The notes: generated by a model from the letters alone, not told the origin. A stretch of 64,000 bases of DNA from Streptomyces marokkonensis (GCF_008312835.1 NZ_VSKS01000005.1:1-64000); one strand, 5' to 3'. Numbered from the stretch's first letter, positions 41,940 to 50,017 are shown. Numbers and translations: made by a program.

Positions 41940-42389
41940 ATGGAGATGCCGGGCATGCAGAGGCATGCCCGCGCCTACCCGGGCCGACTGCCCGGTGGTG
42001 AACGCCGGCGGGTCGTGGTGGCCCGCGCCTTGGTCAACCGGCCCGCGCTGCTGCTCGCCGACGGGCCCACCGGTGCGCTCGACACCGCCTCGGGCCACGA
42101 CGTCCGCGATCTGCTGATGGATCTGCACCGCGCCGGACGGACCATCGTGCTGGTGACGCACGATCTGACGCCGGCGGATGCATGCGCGAGCCGCACTGTT
42201 CACCTGGTCGACGGTCGCGTCGCCCTCGACCCCCGCGGGCAGGCCACCCGCCCCACACCACGGTGTGATGCGTCGCGTTTCACGGGCGGATCACTCATAC
42301 GGGTGATCCGGTGTGACGGTAGTGGCGCGGGTTTCGGCGGGGGACGCGCGCCCCGGGTGGTCTTTAGCGAGAGTAATGAGTTACGCTAA
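41940..42389 (+). pseudogene. Decayed ABC transporter ATPase, C-terminal half
   Basis: The reading frame contains only the C-terminal half of a LolD/MacB-type ATPase: signature ARAYPGRLPGGERRRVVVARALVNRPALLLADGPTGALDTASGHDVRDLLMDLHRAGRTIVLVTHDL. The 5' part with Walker A is absent. Two functional residues are altered: the signature reads LPGGE instead of LSGGQ, and the Walker B Glu is Gly (LADGPTG instead of LADEPTG). Homology ends near 42240 and the tail runs into the MarR operator. The 504-bp stretch 41891-42394 otherwise holds nothing coding. Confidence 0.75.
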
Positions 42390-42390
42390 A
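42363..42390 (+). promoter_or_regulatory. MarR operator overlapping a leaderless promoter
   Basis: Outer arms TTTAGCG (42363-42369) and CGCTAAA (42384-42390), with inner GTAA/TTAC. The -10 TACGCT (42382-42387) lies inside the right arm, with 7 nt to ATG 42395, so the MarR gene should be leaderless and self-repressed. Confidence 0.7.
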
Positions 42391-42394
42391 CAAC

Positions 42395-42832
42395 ATGCCG
42401 GACCTCAGCCATGGCGACGACGCAGCCGCCGTGAACGCCCTCCGATCCGCCGTGATGCGGCTGTCCCGTCGGCTCAAGCACCAGCGCGTCGACGAGTCCC
42501 TCAGCCCCACCGAGATGTCGGTGCTCGGCACCCTGGCCCGCTGCGGCCATGCCACCCCGGGCGAGCTCGCCCGCAAGGAGCACGTCCAGCCGCCGTCGAT
42601 GACCCGCATCGTGGCCCTGCTGGAGGCCAAGGGACTCGTCCGGCTGGAGCCGCACCCCGACGACCGGCGCCAGAAGGTCGTCACGCAGACCGAGCGGGCC
42701 GAGGCCATGCTCGAGGAGAGCCGCCGCAAGCGGAACGCGTTCCTGGCATCGCTCGTGGAGGACCTCGACGAGGACGAGTGGGCGAAACTCCGCGCCGCCG
42801 CCCCCGTGCTGGAGAAACTCGCACACATCTGA
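42395..42832 (+). CDS. MarR-family regulator
   Basis: A 145-residue MarR protein. Winged-helix parts: LSPTEMSVLGTLARCGHATPGELARKEHVQPPSMTRIVALLEAKGLVRLEPHPDDRRQKVVTQTERAEAML, including the wing DDRRQK. The start ATG 42395 fits a leaderless transcript. The MFS exporter follows after 13 bp in the same operon, so this protein probably represses the exporter and itself through the operator at 42363-42390 and is released by a small ligand. Confidence 0.95.
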   Translation: MPDLSHGDDAAAVNALRSAVMRLSRRLKHQRVDESLSPTEMSVLGTLARCGHATPGELARKEHVQPPSMTRIVALLEAKGLVRLEPHPDDRRQKVVTQTERAEAMLEESRRKRNAFLASLVEDLDEDEWAKLRAAAPVLEKLAHI

Positions 42833-42845
42833 GGAGGCGAACCTG

Positions 42846-44210
42846 TTGAGTACGGGATCCGGAGCAGCTTCCGCCCCCGCACCTGACCCCCACGACACCC
42901 CGGCCGCCCCCGACACCCCCGCCCGCGGGAACTCGATGTTCTCCTCGCTGGGCGTCCGCAACTACCGCCTGTTCTTCCTCGGCCAGGTCGTCTCCAACAT
43001 CGGCACCTGGATGCAGCGCATCGCCCAGGACTGGCTGGTGCTCACCCTCACCGGCTCCTCGGCCGCCGTCGGCATCACCACGGCCCTGCAGTTCCTGCCG
43101 ATGCTCCTGTTCGGCCTCTACGGCGGTGTCCTCGTCGACCGGCTGCGCAAGCGGCCCACGCTCTTCGTCACCCAGTCCGCGATGGCCCTCACCGCGATCG
43201 TGCTCGCCGTCCTCACCCTGACCGGCCGGGTCGAGGTCTGGCACATCTACGTCGCCGCCTTCGCCCTCGGTCTCGCCACCGTCGTCGACAACCCGGCCCG
43301 CCAGGCCTTCGTCTCCGAACTCGTCGGCCCCGGCCAGCTGCAGAACGCGGTCAGCCTGAACTCCGCGAACTTCCAGTCCGCCCGCCTGGTCGGCCCCGCC
43401 GTCGCGGGCCTGCTGATCACCGGCGTCGGCACGGGCTGGGCGTTCCTCCTCAACGGCCTGTCCTTCGTCGCACCGCTGGCCGGCCTGATGATGATGCGCC
43501 CCCGCGAGCTGCACGCCGTCGAGCGCGCCCCGCGCGGCAAGGGGCAGCTGCGGGAGGGCCTGCGCTACGTCGCCGGACGGCCCGAGCTGGTCTGGCCGAT
43601 CGTCCTCGTCGGCTTCATCGGCACCTTCGCCTTCAACTTCCCCGTCTACCTCTCGGCGTTCGCCGACGACGTCTTCCACGGGGGCGCGGGCGTCTACAGC
43701 ATGTTCAACACCCTGATGGCGGTCGGCTCCGTCTCCGGCGCCCTGCTCGCCGCCCGGCGCGGCACGGCCCGGCTGCGGCTGCTGATCGTCGCCGCGCTGG
43801 CCTTCGGCGCGCTGGAGATCCTCGCCGCCGCGTCGCCGCAACTGTGGATGTTCGCCCTGATCATGGTGCCGCTGGGCCTGTTCTCGATGACGGTCAACGT
43901 CACCACCAACACCAGCCTCCAGATGGCCACCGACCCGGCGGTGCGCGGCCGCGTCATGGCCCTCTACATGATGGTCTTCCTCGGCGGCTCCCCCGTCGGC
44001 GCCCCGATCGTCGGCTGGATCACCGACACCTACGGTGCCCGCGTCGGCTTCGCGGCCGGCGGCGCGGTCGCGGTCGTCGCGGCGACGGTCATCGGCCTGA
44101 TCCTGGCCAGGGTCGGCGGCCTGCGCCTGTCGGTGGGCTGGCACCACGGCCGCCCCCACGTACGGTTCGTACCCCGCGAGCGTCAGGAGGCGCTGGCTCC
44201 GGTGGCGTGA
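42846..44210 (+). CDS. MFS exporter (EntS/MFS_3-like)
   Basis: A 454-residue MFS protein: MFSSLGVRNYRLFFLGQVVSNIGTWMQRIAQDWLVLTLTGSSAAVGITTALQFLPMLLFGLYGGVLVDRLRKRP is the typical MFS_3 start, with further helices to VVAATVIGLILARVGGL. TTG 42846 has GAGGAGG about 9 nt upstream. It is coupled to the MarR gene by a 13-bp gap, so it is likely a drug- or metabolite-responsive exporter. Substrate unknown. Confidence 0.93.
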   Translation: MSTGSGAASAPAPDPHDTPAAPDTPARGNSMFSSLGVRNYRLFFLGQVVSNIGTWMQRIAQDWLVLTLTGSSAAVGITTALQFLPMLLFGLYGGVLVDRLRKRPTLFVTQSAMALTAIVLAVLTLTGRVEVWHIYVAAFALGLATVVDNPARQAFVSELVGPGQLQNAVSLNSANFQSARLVGPAVAGLLITGVGTGWAFLLNGLSFVAPLAGLMMMRPRELHAVERAPRGKGQLREGLRYVAGRPELVWPIVLVGFIGTFAFNFPVYLSAFADDVFHGGAGVYSMFNTLMAVGSVSGALLAARRGTARLRLLIVAALAFGALEILAAASPQLWMFALIMVPLGLFSMTVNVTTNTSLQMATDPAVRGRVMALYMMVFLGGSPVGAPIVGWITDTYGARVGFAAGGAVAVVAATVIGLILARVGGLRLSVGWHHGRPHVRFVPRERQEALAPVA

Positions 44211-44233
44211 CCGCCGCCGGGCCGCGCCCGCGG

Positions 44234-44821
44234 TCAGTCGCGGGGGAACTCGTCGGTCTTGAGGACGAGGCCGACGGACGTCCGGGTCAGGTCGATCTCC
44301 TCGCCGAAGCCGAAGCTGATGTCGCCGTGGTAGGTGCCGTCCTTCGGCAGGGTGTGCAGGTGCCACTCGGCGGTGTACGGATCGACGATCAGGTACACCG
44401 GCACGCCGGCGGCGGCGTACGTGTCCTTCTTCGGTCCGTAATCGTTGGCGGCGGTGTCCTTGGAGATGACCTCGGCGATGAACTCGACATCCTGGTAGCG
44501 CCAATGGCCCCGGCCGTCCTTCACCGAGCGGTCGGCGAACGCCGCGACATCACAGGCGAAGCCGTTCAGCCGCCCGGGGAAGTCGATCCGTACATCCGAG
44601 GCCAGACGCTTGCGCGGATACTTGGCGCGCAACTGTTCCAGGACATCGAAGATGATCTGGAAGTGGGTGTCCCGCTGCGGCGTCATGAAGATGTGCCCCC
44701 CGACGATCTCGGCCTTGTAACCCTCGGGGATGGGCATCTTCTCCAGCCACTCGAACATCGTGTCGAGCGTGAGCTCGTCGCCGCTCTCGGCCATCTCGAT
44801 CCTGTCTTCGAGGACGGTCAT
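44234..44821 (-). CDS. Uma2-family (DUF820) protein
   Basis: A 195-residue protein with the PD-(D/E)XK-like Uma2 pattern: LEKMPIPEGYKAEIVGGHIFMTPQRDTHFQIIFDVLEQLRAKYP, CDVAAF (Asp), EFIAEVISKDTAANDYGPKKDTYAAAGVPVYLIVDPYTAEWHL. The E-x-I-S...K triad of the family is visible. Streptomyces has many such paralogues; activity is unproven. ATG 44821 has GGGGAGGAGC upstream. It is divergent from thpR. Confidence 0.9.
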   Translation of the reverse strand: MTVLEDRIEMAESGDELTLDTMFEWLEKMPIPEGYKAEIVGGHIFMTPQRDTHFQIIFDVLEQLRAKYPRKRLASDVRIDFPGRLNGFACDVAAFADRSVKDGRGHWRYQDVEFIAEVISKDTAANDYGPKKDTYAAAGVPVYLIVDPYTAEWHLHTLPKDGTYHGDISFGFGEEIDLTRTSVGLVLKTDEFPRD

Positions 44822-44894
44822 CGTGGCGCTCCTCCCCGGCCGACGCTCGATGCGTACAGCCGCGCGGTACAACGATACGCACGGTGACCAGGAC

Positions 44895-44909
44895 ACGAGT
44901 GACACTCGT
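44895..44909. promoter_or_regulatory. Perfect palindrome by thpR start
   Basis: ACGAGTG-A-CACTCGT (44895-44909), in the 91-bp divergent gap between the Uma2 gene and thpR and ending 3 nt before ATG 44913. An operator or start-site-masking element is possible. Confidence 0.4.
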
Positions 44910-44912
44910 CGT

Positions 44913-45509
44913 ATGAGACTCTTCGCCGCCGTGCTGCCGCCCGATGACGTCGTTCGTGAGCTCGCCGGGGAGGTGGCGCGGTTGAGGGAGGTGCCCGGGG
45001 CCGACGGGATGCGGTGGACCGGGCAGGCCGGGTGGCCCCGCGGCGGAGCCGCTGATTGGCACTTCACGCTCGCGTTCTACGGGGAGGTGGACGACGGGCT
45101 GGTGCCGGAGCTGACCGCGCGGCTGGCGCGGGCCGCGTCCCGCACGGAGCCCTTCGAACTGGCCCTGCGGGGCGGCGGCCAGTTCGGGCACGGAAAAGCG
45201 CTGTGGGCCGGGGCGGACGGGGATCTGCGCACCATGCGGCTGCTCGCCGAGCGGTCGGAGGCGGCCGCGCGGAAGGCGGGCGTGGCGATGGACGAGCACC
45301 GCCGCTACAAGGCCCACCTGACCGTGGCCCGAAGCCGGGACGGCGTCGACGTGCGCCCGTACCTCGCGGTCCTGGAGGATTTCCGGAGCCGCGCCTGGAC
45401 CGTGGACGAACTGGTGCTGGTGCGGAGCCACCTGCCGAGGTCGGGCATCCCGGGCGAGCAGCCCCGCTACGAGGCGGTCGCCCGCCGGGCACTGGGCGCG
45501 GCCGGTTAG
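44913..45509 (+). CDS. thpR: RNA 2',3'-cyclic phosphodiesterase ThpR
   Basis: A 198-residue 2H phosphoesterase. The first HxT motif is HFTLAFYG (about residue 50) and the second is HLTVARSRDG (about residue 135). The N-terminal RLFAAVLPPDDVVRELA and C-terminal ELVLVRSHLPRSGIPGEQPRYEAVARRAL are typical. The protein hydrolyses or ligates RNA 2',3'-cyclic ends. The stop TAG overlaps the -10 box of the following small gene. Confidence 0.92.
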   Translation: MRLFAAVLPPDDVVRELAGEVARLREVPGADGMRWTGQAGWPRGGAADWHFTLAFYGEVDDGLVPELTARLARAASRTEPFELALRGGGQFGHGKALWAGADGDLRTMRLLAERSEAAARKAGVAMDEHRRYKAHLTVARSRDGVDVRPYLAVLEDFRSRAWTVDELVLVRSHLPRSGIPGEQPRYEAVARRALGAAG

Positions 45510-45518
45510 GCTCGGGGC

Positions 45519-45608
45519 GTGGACCCGAAGACCCGGAACCGGATCATGGCCGGTGCGCTCGTGCTGATGTTCGTCGTGGTGGTGCTGGCGGCGGCGCTCG
45601 GCAGGTAG
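45519..45608 (+). CDS. 29-residue membrane peptide, leaderless
   Basis: GTG 45519 to TAG 45606-45608 encodes a 29-residue single-helix peptide: a charged start (DPKTRNRI), a hydrophobic run (MAGALVLMFVVVVLAAALG) and a final Arg. The -10 TAGGCT (45507-45512) is 6 nt from the GTG, fitting a leaderless transcript. I recall similar short peptides annotated in Streptomyces but cannot confirm homology. It is the best small-gene candidate in the window. Confidence 0.55.
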   Translation: MDPKTRNRIMAGALVLMFVVVVLAAALGR

Positions 45609-45641
45609 CGCCGCCGCCGGCCCCTCACGGCGTGCCCGCCG

Positions 45642-46640
45642 CTACCAGGCGAAGGCCTCCGGGGACGGGCCCGGGCCCGGGAAGATGTCGTCCAGTGCGG
45701 TCAGCAGGTCCTCGTTCAGCTCCAGGGTGACCGCCCGCAGCGCGGACGCGAGCTGCGCCGCGGTGCGCGGGCCGACGATCGGGCCGGTCACCCCGGGCCG
45801 GGTGAGCAGCCAGGCGAGCGCGGCCTCACCGGGCTCGATGCCGTGCTTGTCGAGCAGGTCCTCGTAGGCCTGGATCTGCTCGCGTGTCCTGGTGTCCTTG
45901 AGCGCGTCGGCAGCGCGGCCGCTCGCCCGCCGCCCCTCGGTGGCCTCCTTCTTGATCACACCGCCCAGCAGGCCGCCGTGCAGCGGCGACCACGGGATGA
46001 CGCCGAGGCCGTACTCCTGCGCGGCCGGGATGACCTCCATCTCGGCGCGGCGCTCGGCGAGGTTGTAGAGGCACTGCTCGCTGACCAGGCCGATGGTGCC
46101 GCCGCGCCGGGCGGCGATCTCGTTGGCCTGGGCGATCTTGTAGCCGGGGAAGTTCGAGGAACCGACGTAGAGGATCTTGCCCTGCTGGACCAGGACGTCG
46201 ATCGCCTGCCAGATCTCCTCGAACGGGGTGCTGCGGTCGATGTGGTGGAACTGGTAGACGTCGATGTGGTCGGTGCCCAGCCGCTTCAGCGAGGCGTCGA
46301 CCGCCCTGCGGATGTTCACCGCCGACAGCTTGTCGTGGTTGGGCCACGCCTCGCCGTCCGGGCCCATGTTCCCGTACACCTTGGTCGCGAGGACCACCTT
46401 GTCGCGGCGGTCGCCGCCCTTCGCGAACCAGCTCCCGATGATGGATTCCGTACGGCCCTTGTTCTCGCCCCAGCCGTAGACGTTGGCCGTGTCGAAGAAG
46501 TTGATCCCGGCGTCCAGCGCCGCGTCCATGATGGCGTGACTTTCGGCCTCGTCGGTCTGCGGACCGAAGTTCATCGTCCCGAGGACGAGCCGGCTGACCT
46601 TGAGTCCCGTGCGTCCGAGCTGCGTGTACTTCATGTTCAT
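45642..46640 (-). CDS. Aldo/keto reductase
   Basis: A 332-residue AKR of the YajO/Tas-like group. Catalytic residues: Asp and Tyr in INFFDTANVYGWGENKGRTES (about 48-70), Lys in VVLATKVYGNMGP, and a His in DVYQFHHIDRSTPFEEIW; the cofactor loop is PIVGPRTAAQLASAL. The YQFHH motif with a catalytic His is intact, unlike the other AKR at 5163. ATG 46640 or 46634 may start it; no clear RBS is seen. Product unknown. Confidence 0.92.
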   Translation of the reverse strand: MNMKYTQLGRTGLKVSRLVLGTMNFGPQTDEAESHAIMDAALDAGINFFDTANVYGWGENKGRTESIIGSWFAKGGDRRDKVVLATKVYGNMGPDGEAWPNHDKLSAVNIRRAVDASLKRLGTDHIDVYQFHHIDRSTPFEEIWQAIDVLVQQGKILYVGSSNFPGYKIAQANEIAARRGGTIGLVSEQCLYNLAERRAEMEVIPAAQEYGLGVIPWSPLHGGLLGGVIKKEATEGRRASGRAADALKDTRTREQIQAYEDLLDKHGIEPGEAALAWLLTRPGVTGPIVGPRTAAQLASALRAVTLELNEDLLTALDDIFPGPGPSPEAFAW

Positions 46641-46678
46641 CAAGCCAACGGCTTGGAGTGCGCTCTATGCAAGAGGGC

Positions 46679-47095
46679 TCAGTCGGCCGTGCCCGCGGGG
46701 ACCACCCAGGCCGTCGGCTGTCCGGTGACCGAGGCGATCATGTCGAAGTCGCCGTCGTAGTGCAGGACGACGGCGCCGTGGCGCTCGGCCGTCGCCGCGG
46801 TGATCAGATCCGAGACGGACAGGGCCTTCCAGTTGCCCTCCTGGAAGAGAAGCGTTTGGACCTCGAGCGCGCGATCCCAGGCTTCGTCGGGTGTGGGCAG
46901 CCAGTCGAAACCGCGCATTTCGTCACGGATCCGCTCGGCGTCCGCCTTGGACCGGGCGCTGTGCAGGACTTCGAGTTCCACCGCGCCGCATACCGCGAGC
47001 AGTCCGGCGTTGTGCAATGAGTCGATGACACCGCGGACCGTCGGCTCCGGATAGCGGGCCAGGGCCGACTTGTCGATCAGGTGCCGCTGGGTCAC
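46679..47095 (-). CDS. vapC: VapC-type PIN-domain toxin
   Basis: A 138-residue PIN nuclease: HLIDKSALARYPEPTVRGVIDSLHNAGLLAVCGAVELEVLHSARSKADAERIRDEMRGFDWLPTPDEAWDRALEVQTLLFQEGNWKALSVSDLITAATAERHGAVVLHYDGDFDMIA. Acidic metal residues are in LIDKSAL, AVELEVL, SVSDLITAATAE and HYDGDFD. It is translated from GTG overlapping the vapB stop (GTGA). Targets (tRNA or rRNA) are unknown here. Confidence 0.95.
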   Translation of the reverse strand: MTQRHLIDKSALARYPEPTVRGVIDSLHNAGLLAVCGAVELEVLHSARSKADAERIRDEMRGFDWLPTPDEAWDRALEVQTLLFQEGNWKALSVSDLITAATAERHGAVVLHYDGDFDMIASVTGQPTAWVVPAGTAD

Positions 47096-47307
47096 GCGGC
47101 TCCTCGCGAGGCGGTCGTCTCGTCCACGGGGCCTGTGAGGTCGGGCAGCCCTCCCTCTGCCAGCCAGTTCAGGAACGACTCCCGCTTCCGGCGCTTGATG
47201 GCGTCTTCGAGAGCCGCGTTCACCGTCGCCACCTTGGTAGTGGTCCCGAAGATCTCGGCAGCCTCGGCGAGCTTGTCGTCGTCGATGTCGATGACTGTTC
47301 GTGCCAT
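47092..47307 (-). CDS. vapB: VapB-type antitoxin
   Basis: A 71-residue antitoxin with a ribbon-helix-helix style N-terminus (ARTVIDIDDDKLAEAAEIFGTTTKVATVNAALEDAIKRRKRESFLNWL), the DDDKLAEAAEIFGTTTKVATVNAALE pattern of MT-type VapB proteins, and a flexible acidic toxin-binding tail. It is upstream of and coupled to vapC. Autoregulation is expected; the AT-rich 47308-47349 stretch is a likely operator. Confidence 0.93.
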   Translation of the reverse strand: MARTVIDIDDDKLAEAAEIFGTTTKVATVNAALEDAIKRRKRESFLNWLAEGGLPDLTGPVDETTASRGAA

Positions 47308-47349
47308 GCGGACCTCCTGGGACGGGCGGGACGCAGCCACCGAAGGACA

Positions 47350-48096
47350 TCAAAATACCCAAGACTTGATATCGCCTGTGGGTGACGGCCCGCCCTTCTC
47401 CGCCGCGTAGGGACCGCCCAGGTCCCAGTCCCGCCACATCGCCTCGGCGAAGGCTGCCGCGATCTTGTGCTCGCCGCCTTCGTTCGGGTGCGTGCCGTCG
47501 TACGTGTCCGTGTGGAAGTCGTACGACGCCGGCGGCGGGACGAGCAGCAGCGAGGAGTTCGGTTCGTCCAGGTCGGCGACGGTCTTCGCCAGGAGGTCGT
47601 TGAACCGGGTGACCTGTCCGGCGAAGGACGCGTCGGCCTCCACCCGTATGTTCCGGAGCACCGGCATCACGGCCACGGCGACGCCCGGGTTGGCCGCCCT
47701 CGCCTCGGCGACGAACGCGCGGACGTTGTCCGCCGTCTGCTCGGCGTTGGTGTAGAAGCCCAGGTCGATCAGCCCCAGCGACACCAGCAGCACGTCCGCG
47801 CGGCACGCGCGCACGGCCTCGCCGATCAGCGGGGTCATGTGGTGCCAGCCCTCGCCCCAGCCGGCCAGGTGGGCGCGGGGGAAGTCGGGGTCGGCGTACG
47901 CGTACGACGTGGGAGCGTCCGTGGACTGGTCGTGGAGCGTCTCGCGCGGGCCCACCAGTGTGAAGGGGTCGCCGTACGCCGCGCACAGGTGCTGCCACAG
48001 CCGGTAGCGCCAGGTGTGTTCACCCGCGCTCCCGATCGTCATCGAGTCACCTACGGGCATGAACCTGAGCACACGGTCATCATGGATGATCGGCAC
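47350..48096 (-). CDS. SGNH/GDSL hydrolase
   Basis: A 248-residue esterase-like protein. Block I is FMPVGDSMTIGSAGEHTWRYRLW (Ser nucleophile); further blocks are ADVLLVSLGLIDLGF (Asn replaced by Leu/Ile positions) and DGTHPNEGGEHKIAAAFAEAMWRDW (DxxH catalytic dyad). It lacks a signal peptide in the chosen form, although longer in-frame starts exist upstream. GTG 48096 is the best guess; GTG 48072 also works. It is divergent from the secreted propeller protein. An acyl-ester hydrolase is likely. Confidence 0.85.
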   Translation of the reverse strand: MPIIHDDRVLRFMPVGDSMTIGSAGEHTWRYRLWQHLCAAYGDPFTLVGPRETLHDQSTDAPTSYAYADPDFPRAHLAGWGEGWHHMTPLIGEAVRACRADVLLVSLGLIDLGFYTNAEQTADNVRAFVAEARAANPGVAVAVMPVLRNIRVEADASFAGQVTRFNDLLAKTVADLDEPNSSLLLVPPPASYDFHTDTYDGTHPNEGGEHKIAAAFAEAMWRDWDLGGPYAAEKGGPSPTGDIKSWVF

Positions 48097-48160
48097 GGCC
48101 ACCGCGATGTGAGTCCCGACACCCGCCGTGAACTGCGCCGGACAATGGCAGTCTTGGGTC

Positions 48161-49144
48161 ATGCGCCGACCCTTCGCCCTGCTCGCCGCGACCCTTCTCC
48201 TGGCCGCGCCCGCCGTGCCCGCCTCCGCAGCCGACGGCGGCGACGGCGACGAGGGGTTCGCCATCAAGGACCCGCGCGTCACCGAGTCCAGCGGGCTCGC
48301 CGCCTCCCGCCTCCACCCGGGCGTCTACTGGACCCACAACGACAGCGACGACGGCCCCTACCTCTACGCCGTGGACAGCGCGACCGGCGAGACCGTCGCC
48401 CGCCTCACCCTCACCGGCGTGGGCACGCCCCGGGACGTCGAGGCGATCTCCGTCGGTCCCGGCAACAGGCTCTTCGTCGGGGACATCGGGGACAACCTCG
48501 GGGGTTCGTGGCCGTACGTCTGGATCTACGAACTCCCCGAGCCGAAGAAGCTCCAGGACGCGACCGTGCGGGCCACCCAGTACGTCGTGAAGTACTCCGA
48601 CGGGCCCCGGGACGCCGAGTCGATGGTCGTGCACCCGAAGACCGGGCGCGTCTACCTCATCGACAAGAAGGAGGAGGGCGGGCACCTGTACGAGGGGCCG
48701 GCCGAGCTCTCGGCGTCCGGGGACAACGTGTTCCGGCCGATCGCCCCCGTCGAGCTGTGGGCCACCGACGCCGCGCTCTCCCCGGACGGGCAACGGCTCG
48801 CCGTACGCGGCTACTTCGGCGGCATCCACTACGCATGGAACGACGGCGGGATCCAGCGGAAGGGCCGGCTGAGCGTGCCGCTCCAGGGGCAGGGGGAGTC
48901 GGTGACCTACTCCGCCGACGGTACCCGGCTCATGTACGGCAGCGAGGGCACCGAGAGCCCGGTCGAGTCCCGGGAGGCGCCCGGCGGCGAGGGCGGGGGC
49001 GGGGACGGAGGCGGCGAGGGCGCCCGCGCGGAGGGCGGGGAGAGCACCGCCGGTGACAGGAACGGGAACACCGTCACGGTCGTCGCGGCGGCCGTCGTCG
49101 CCGCGGTCCTGTTCGCACTGGTGAGGCGGCGCCGCCGGGGCTGA
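48161..49144 (+). CDS. Secreted, membrane-anchored beta-propeller-like protein
   Basis: A 327-residue exported protein. Signal peptide: MRRPFALLAATLLLAAPAVPASAA. The body holds propeller-like strands: ESSGLAASRLHPGVYWTHNDSDDGPYLYAVDSATGETVARLTLTGVGTPRDVEAISVGPGNRLFVGDIGDNLGGSW, DAESMVVHPKTGRVYLIDKKEEGGHLYEG and WATDAALSPDGQRLAVRGY. A Gly/Glu-rich linker precedes the C-terminal helix VTVVAAAVVAAVLFALVRRRRRG, so the domain should sit outside the membrane. I know no function. Confidence 0.88.
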   Translation: MRRPFALLAATLLLAAPAVPASAADGGDGDEGFAIKDPRVTESSGLAASRLHPGVYWTHNDSDDGPYLYAVDSATGETVARLTLTGVGTPRDVEAISVGPGNRLFVGDIGDNLGGSWPYVWIYELPEPKKLQDATVRATQYVVKYSDGPRDAESMVVHPKTGRVYLIDKKEEGGHLYEGPAELSASGDNVFRPIAPVELWATDAALSPDGQRLAVRGYFGGIHYAWNDGGIQRKGRLSVPLQGQGESVTYSADGTRLMYGSEGTESPVESREAPGGEGGGGDGGGEGARAEGGESTAGDRNGNTVTVVAAAVVAAVLFALVRRRRRG

Positions 49145-49183
49145 GCCGGCCGCGGGCCGGGCGGTGTGCCCTCACTCGTGCCG

Positions 49184-49951
49184 TCACTCCGCCGACCGCC
49201 GCGCCACGAACGTCTCGAGGCCGTCCAGGATGCGCTGCAGCCCGAACTCGAAGTGGTCGAAGTCGGGCCCGAAGGTGTCCTCGGAGAGCCCGGCCAGGAC
49301 CGGGTAGCGCCCGCTGTTCATCGCCTTCTCCAGGGCCGGGCGCTGGGCCTCCCAGAACTGTGCGTCCGTCAGCCCCGAGCTGCGCTCGGCCTCCTCCTGG
49401 TAGAGCTGGGTGCGGGCGGCCCCCACGACATACCCGTCGATCATGATGATCGCCGACAGCAGCTCGGGGTCCGACAGGCCCATCGGCTTGATCCGGGAGA
49501 GCACCTTCTCCATGCCGTCCAGCGCGCTCGGGCCGAGGATCGGGCGGGACTGGTTGACCTCGAGCAGCCAGGGGTGCCGGCGGTAGAGGGCGAGGGTGGC
49601 CCGCCCCAGGGCCTCCAGCGCCGTGCGCCAGCCGCCGTCGCCGAGGTCCGCGGGGTCCTCCGACGCGCGCTGCACCCGGTCCAGCATCAGGTCGAGCAGC
49701 TCGGCCTTGCCGGGCACGTAGCGGTACAGGGACATCGTGCCGGTGCCGAGCTCGGTGGCGATCCGGCGCATCGACAGCGCGCCGATCCCGTCGCGGTCCG
49801 CGACCTCGACGGCCGCCTCCACGACGCGCTCCAGCGTCAGCCCCGGTTTCGGCCCCCTGCTGGGCCGCGGGCCCGTGTCCCACAGCAGGTCGAGGGTGCG
49901 GGTGATGTCGCCGCTGCCACTGCTCTCCGTACCGCCCCTGCCGCTGCTCAT
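49184..49951 (-). CDS. TetR-family repressor
   Basis: A 255-residue TetR regulator. The HTH is LTLERVVEAAVEVADRDGIGALSMRRIATELGTGTMSLYRYVPGKAELLDLMLDRVQ (about residues 38-95), with the C-terminal TetR_C-like domain (DPADLGDGGWRTALEALGRATLALYRRHPWLLEVNQSRPILGPSALDGME). A -10 TAAACT on its strand (complement of 49958-49963) lies 6 nt before ATG 49951, suggesting a leaderless transcript. It is divergent from the DrrAB-type operon, with paired palindromes between. Confidence 0.93.
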   Translation of the reverse strand: MSSGRGGTESSGSGDITRTLDLLWDTGPRPSRGPKPGLTLERVVEAAVEVADRDGIGALSMRRIATELGTGTMSLYRYVPGKAELLDLMLDRVQRASEDPADLGDGGWRTALEALGRATLALYRRHPWLLEVNQSRPILGPSALDGMEKVLSRIKPMGLSDPELLSAIIMIDGYVVGAARTQLYQEEAERSSGLTDAQFWEAQRPALEKAMNSGRYPVLAGLSEDTFGPDFDHFEFGLQRILDGLETFVARRSAE

Positions 49952-49983
49952 GGGGGCAGTTTAAATCCGCGCCGAAAAACTGA

Positions 49984-50017
49984 GTACGCTGTACGCGCAA
50001 TCGGGTACGGTGTACCC
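49984..50017. promoter_or_regulatory. Paired TetR operators
   Basis: GTAC-GCT-GTAC (49984-49994) and GGGTAC-GGT-GTACCC (50003-50017), centres about 21 bp apart, i.e. two DNA turns. They lie between the divergent TetR gene and the exporter operon. The putative exporter -10 TACGGT lies inside the second site. Confidence 0.75.
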
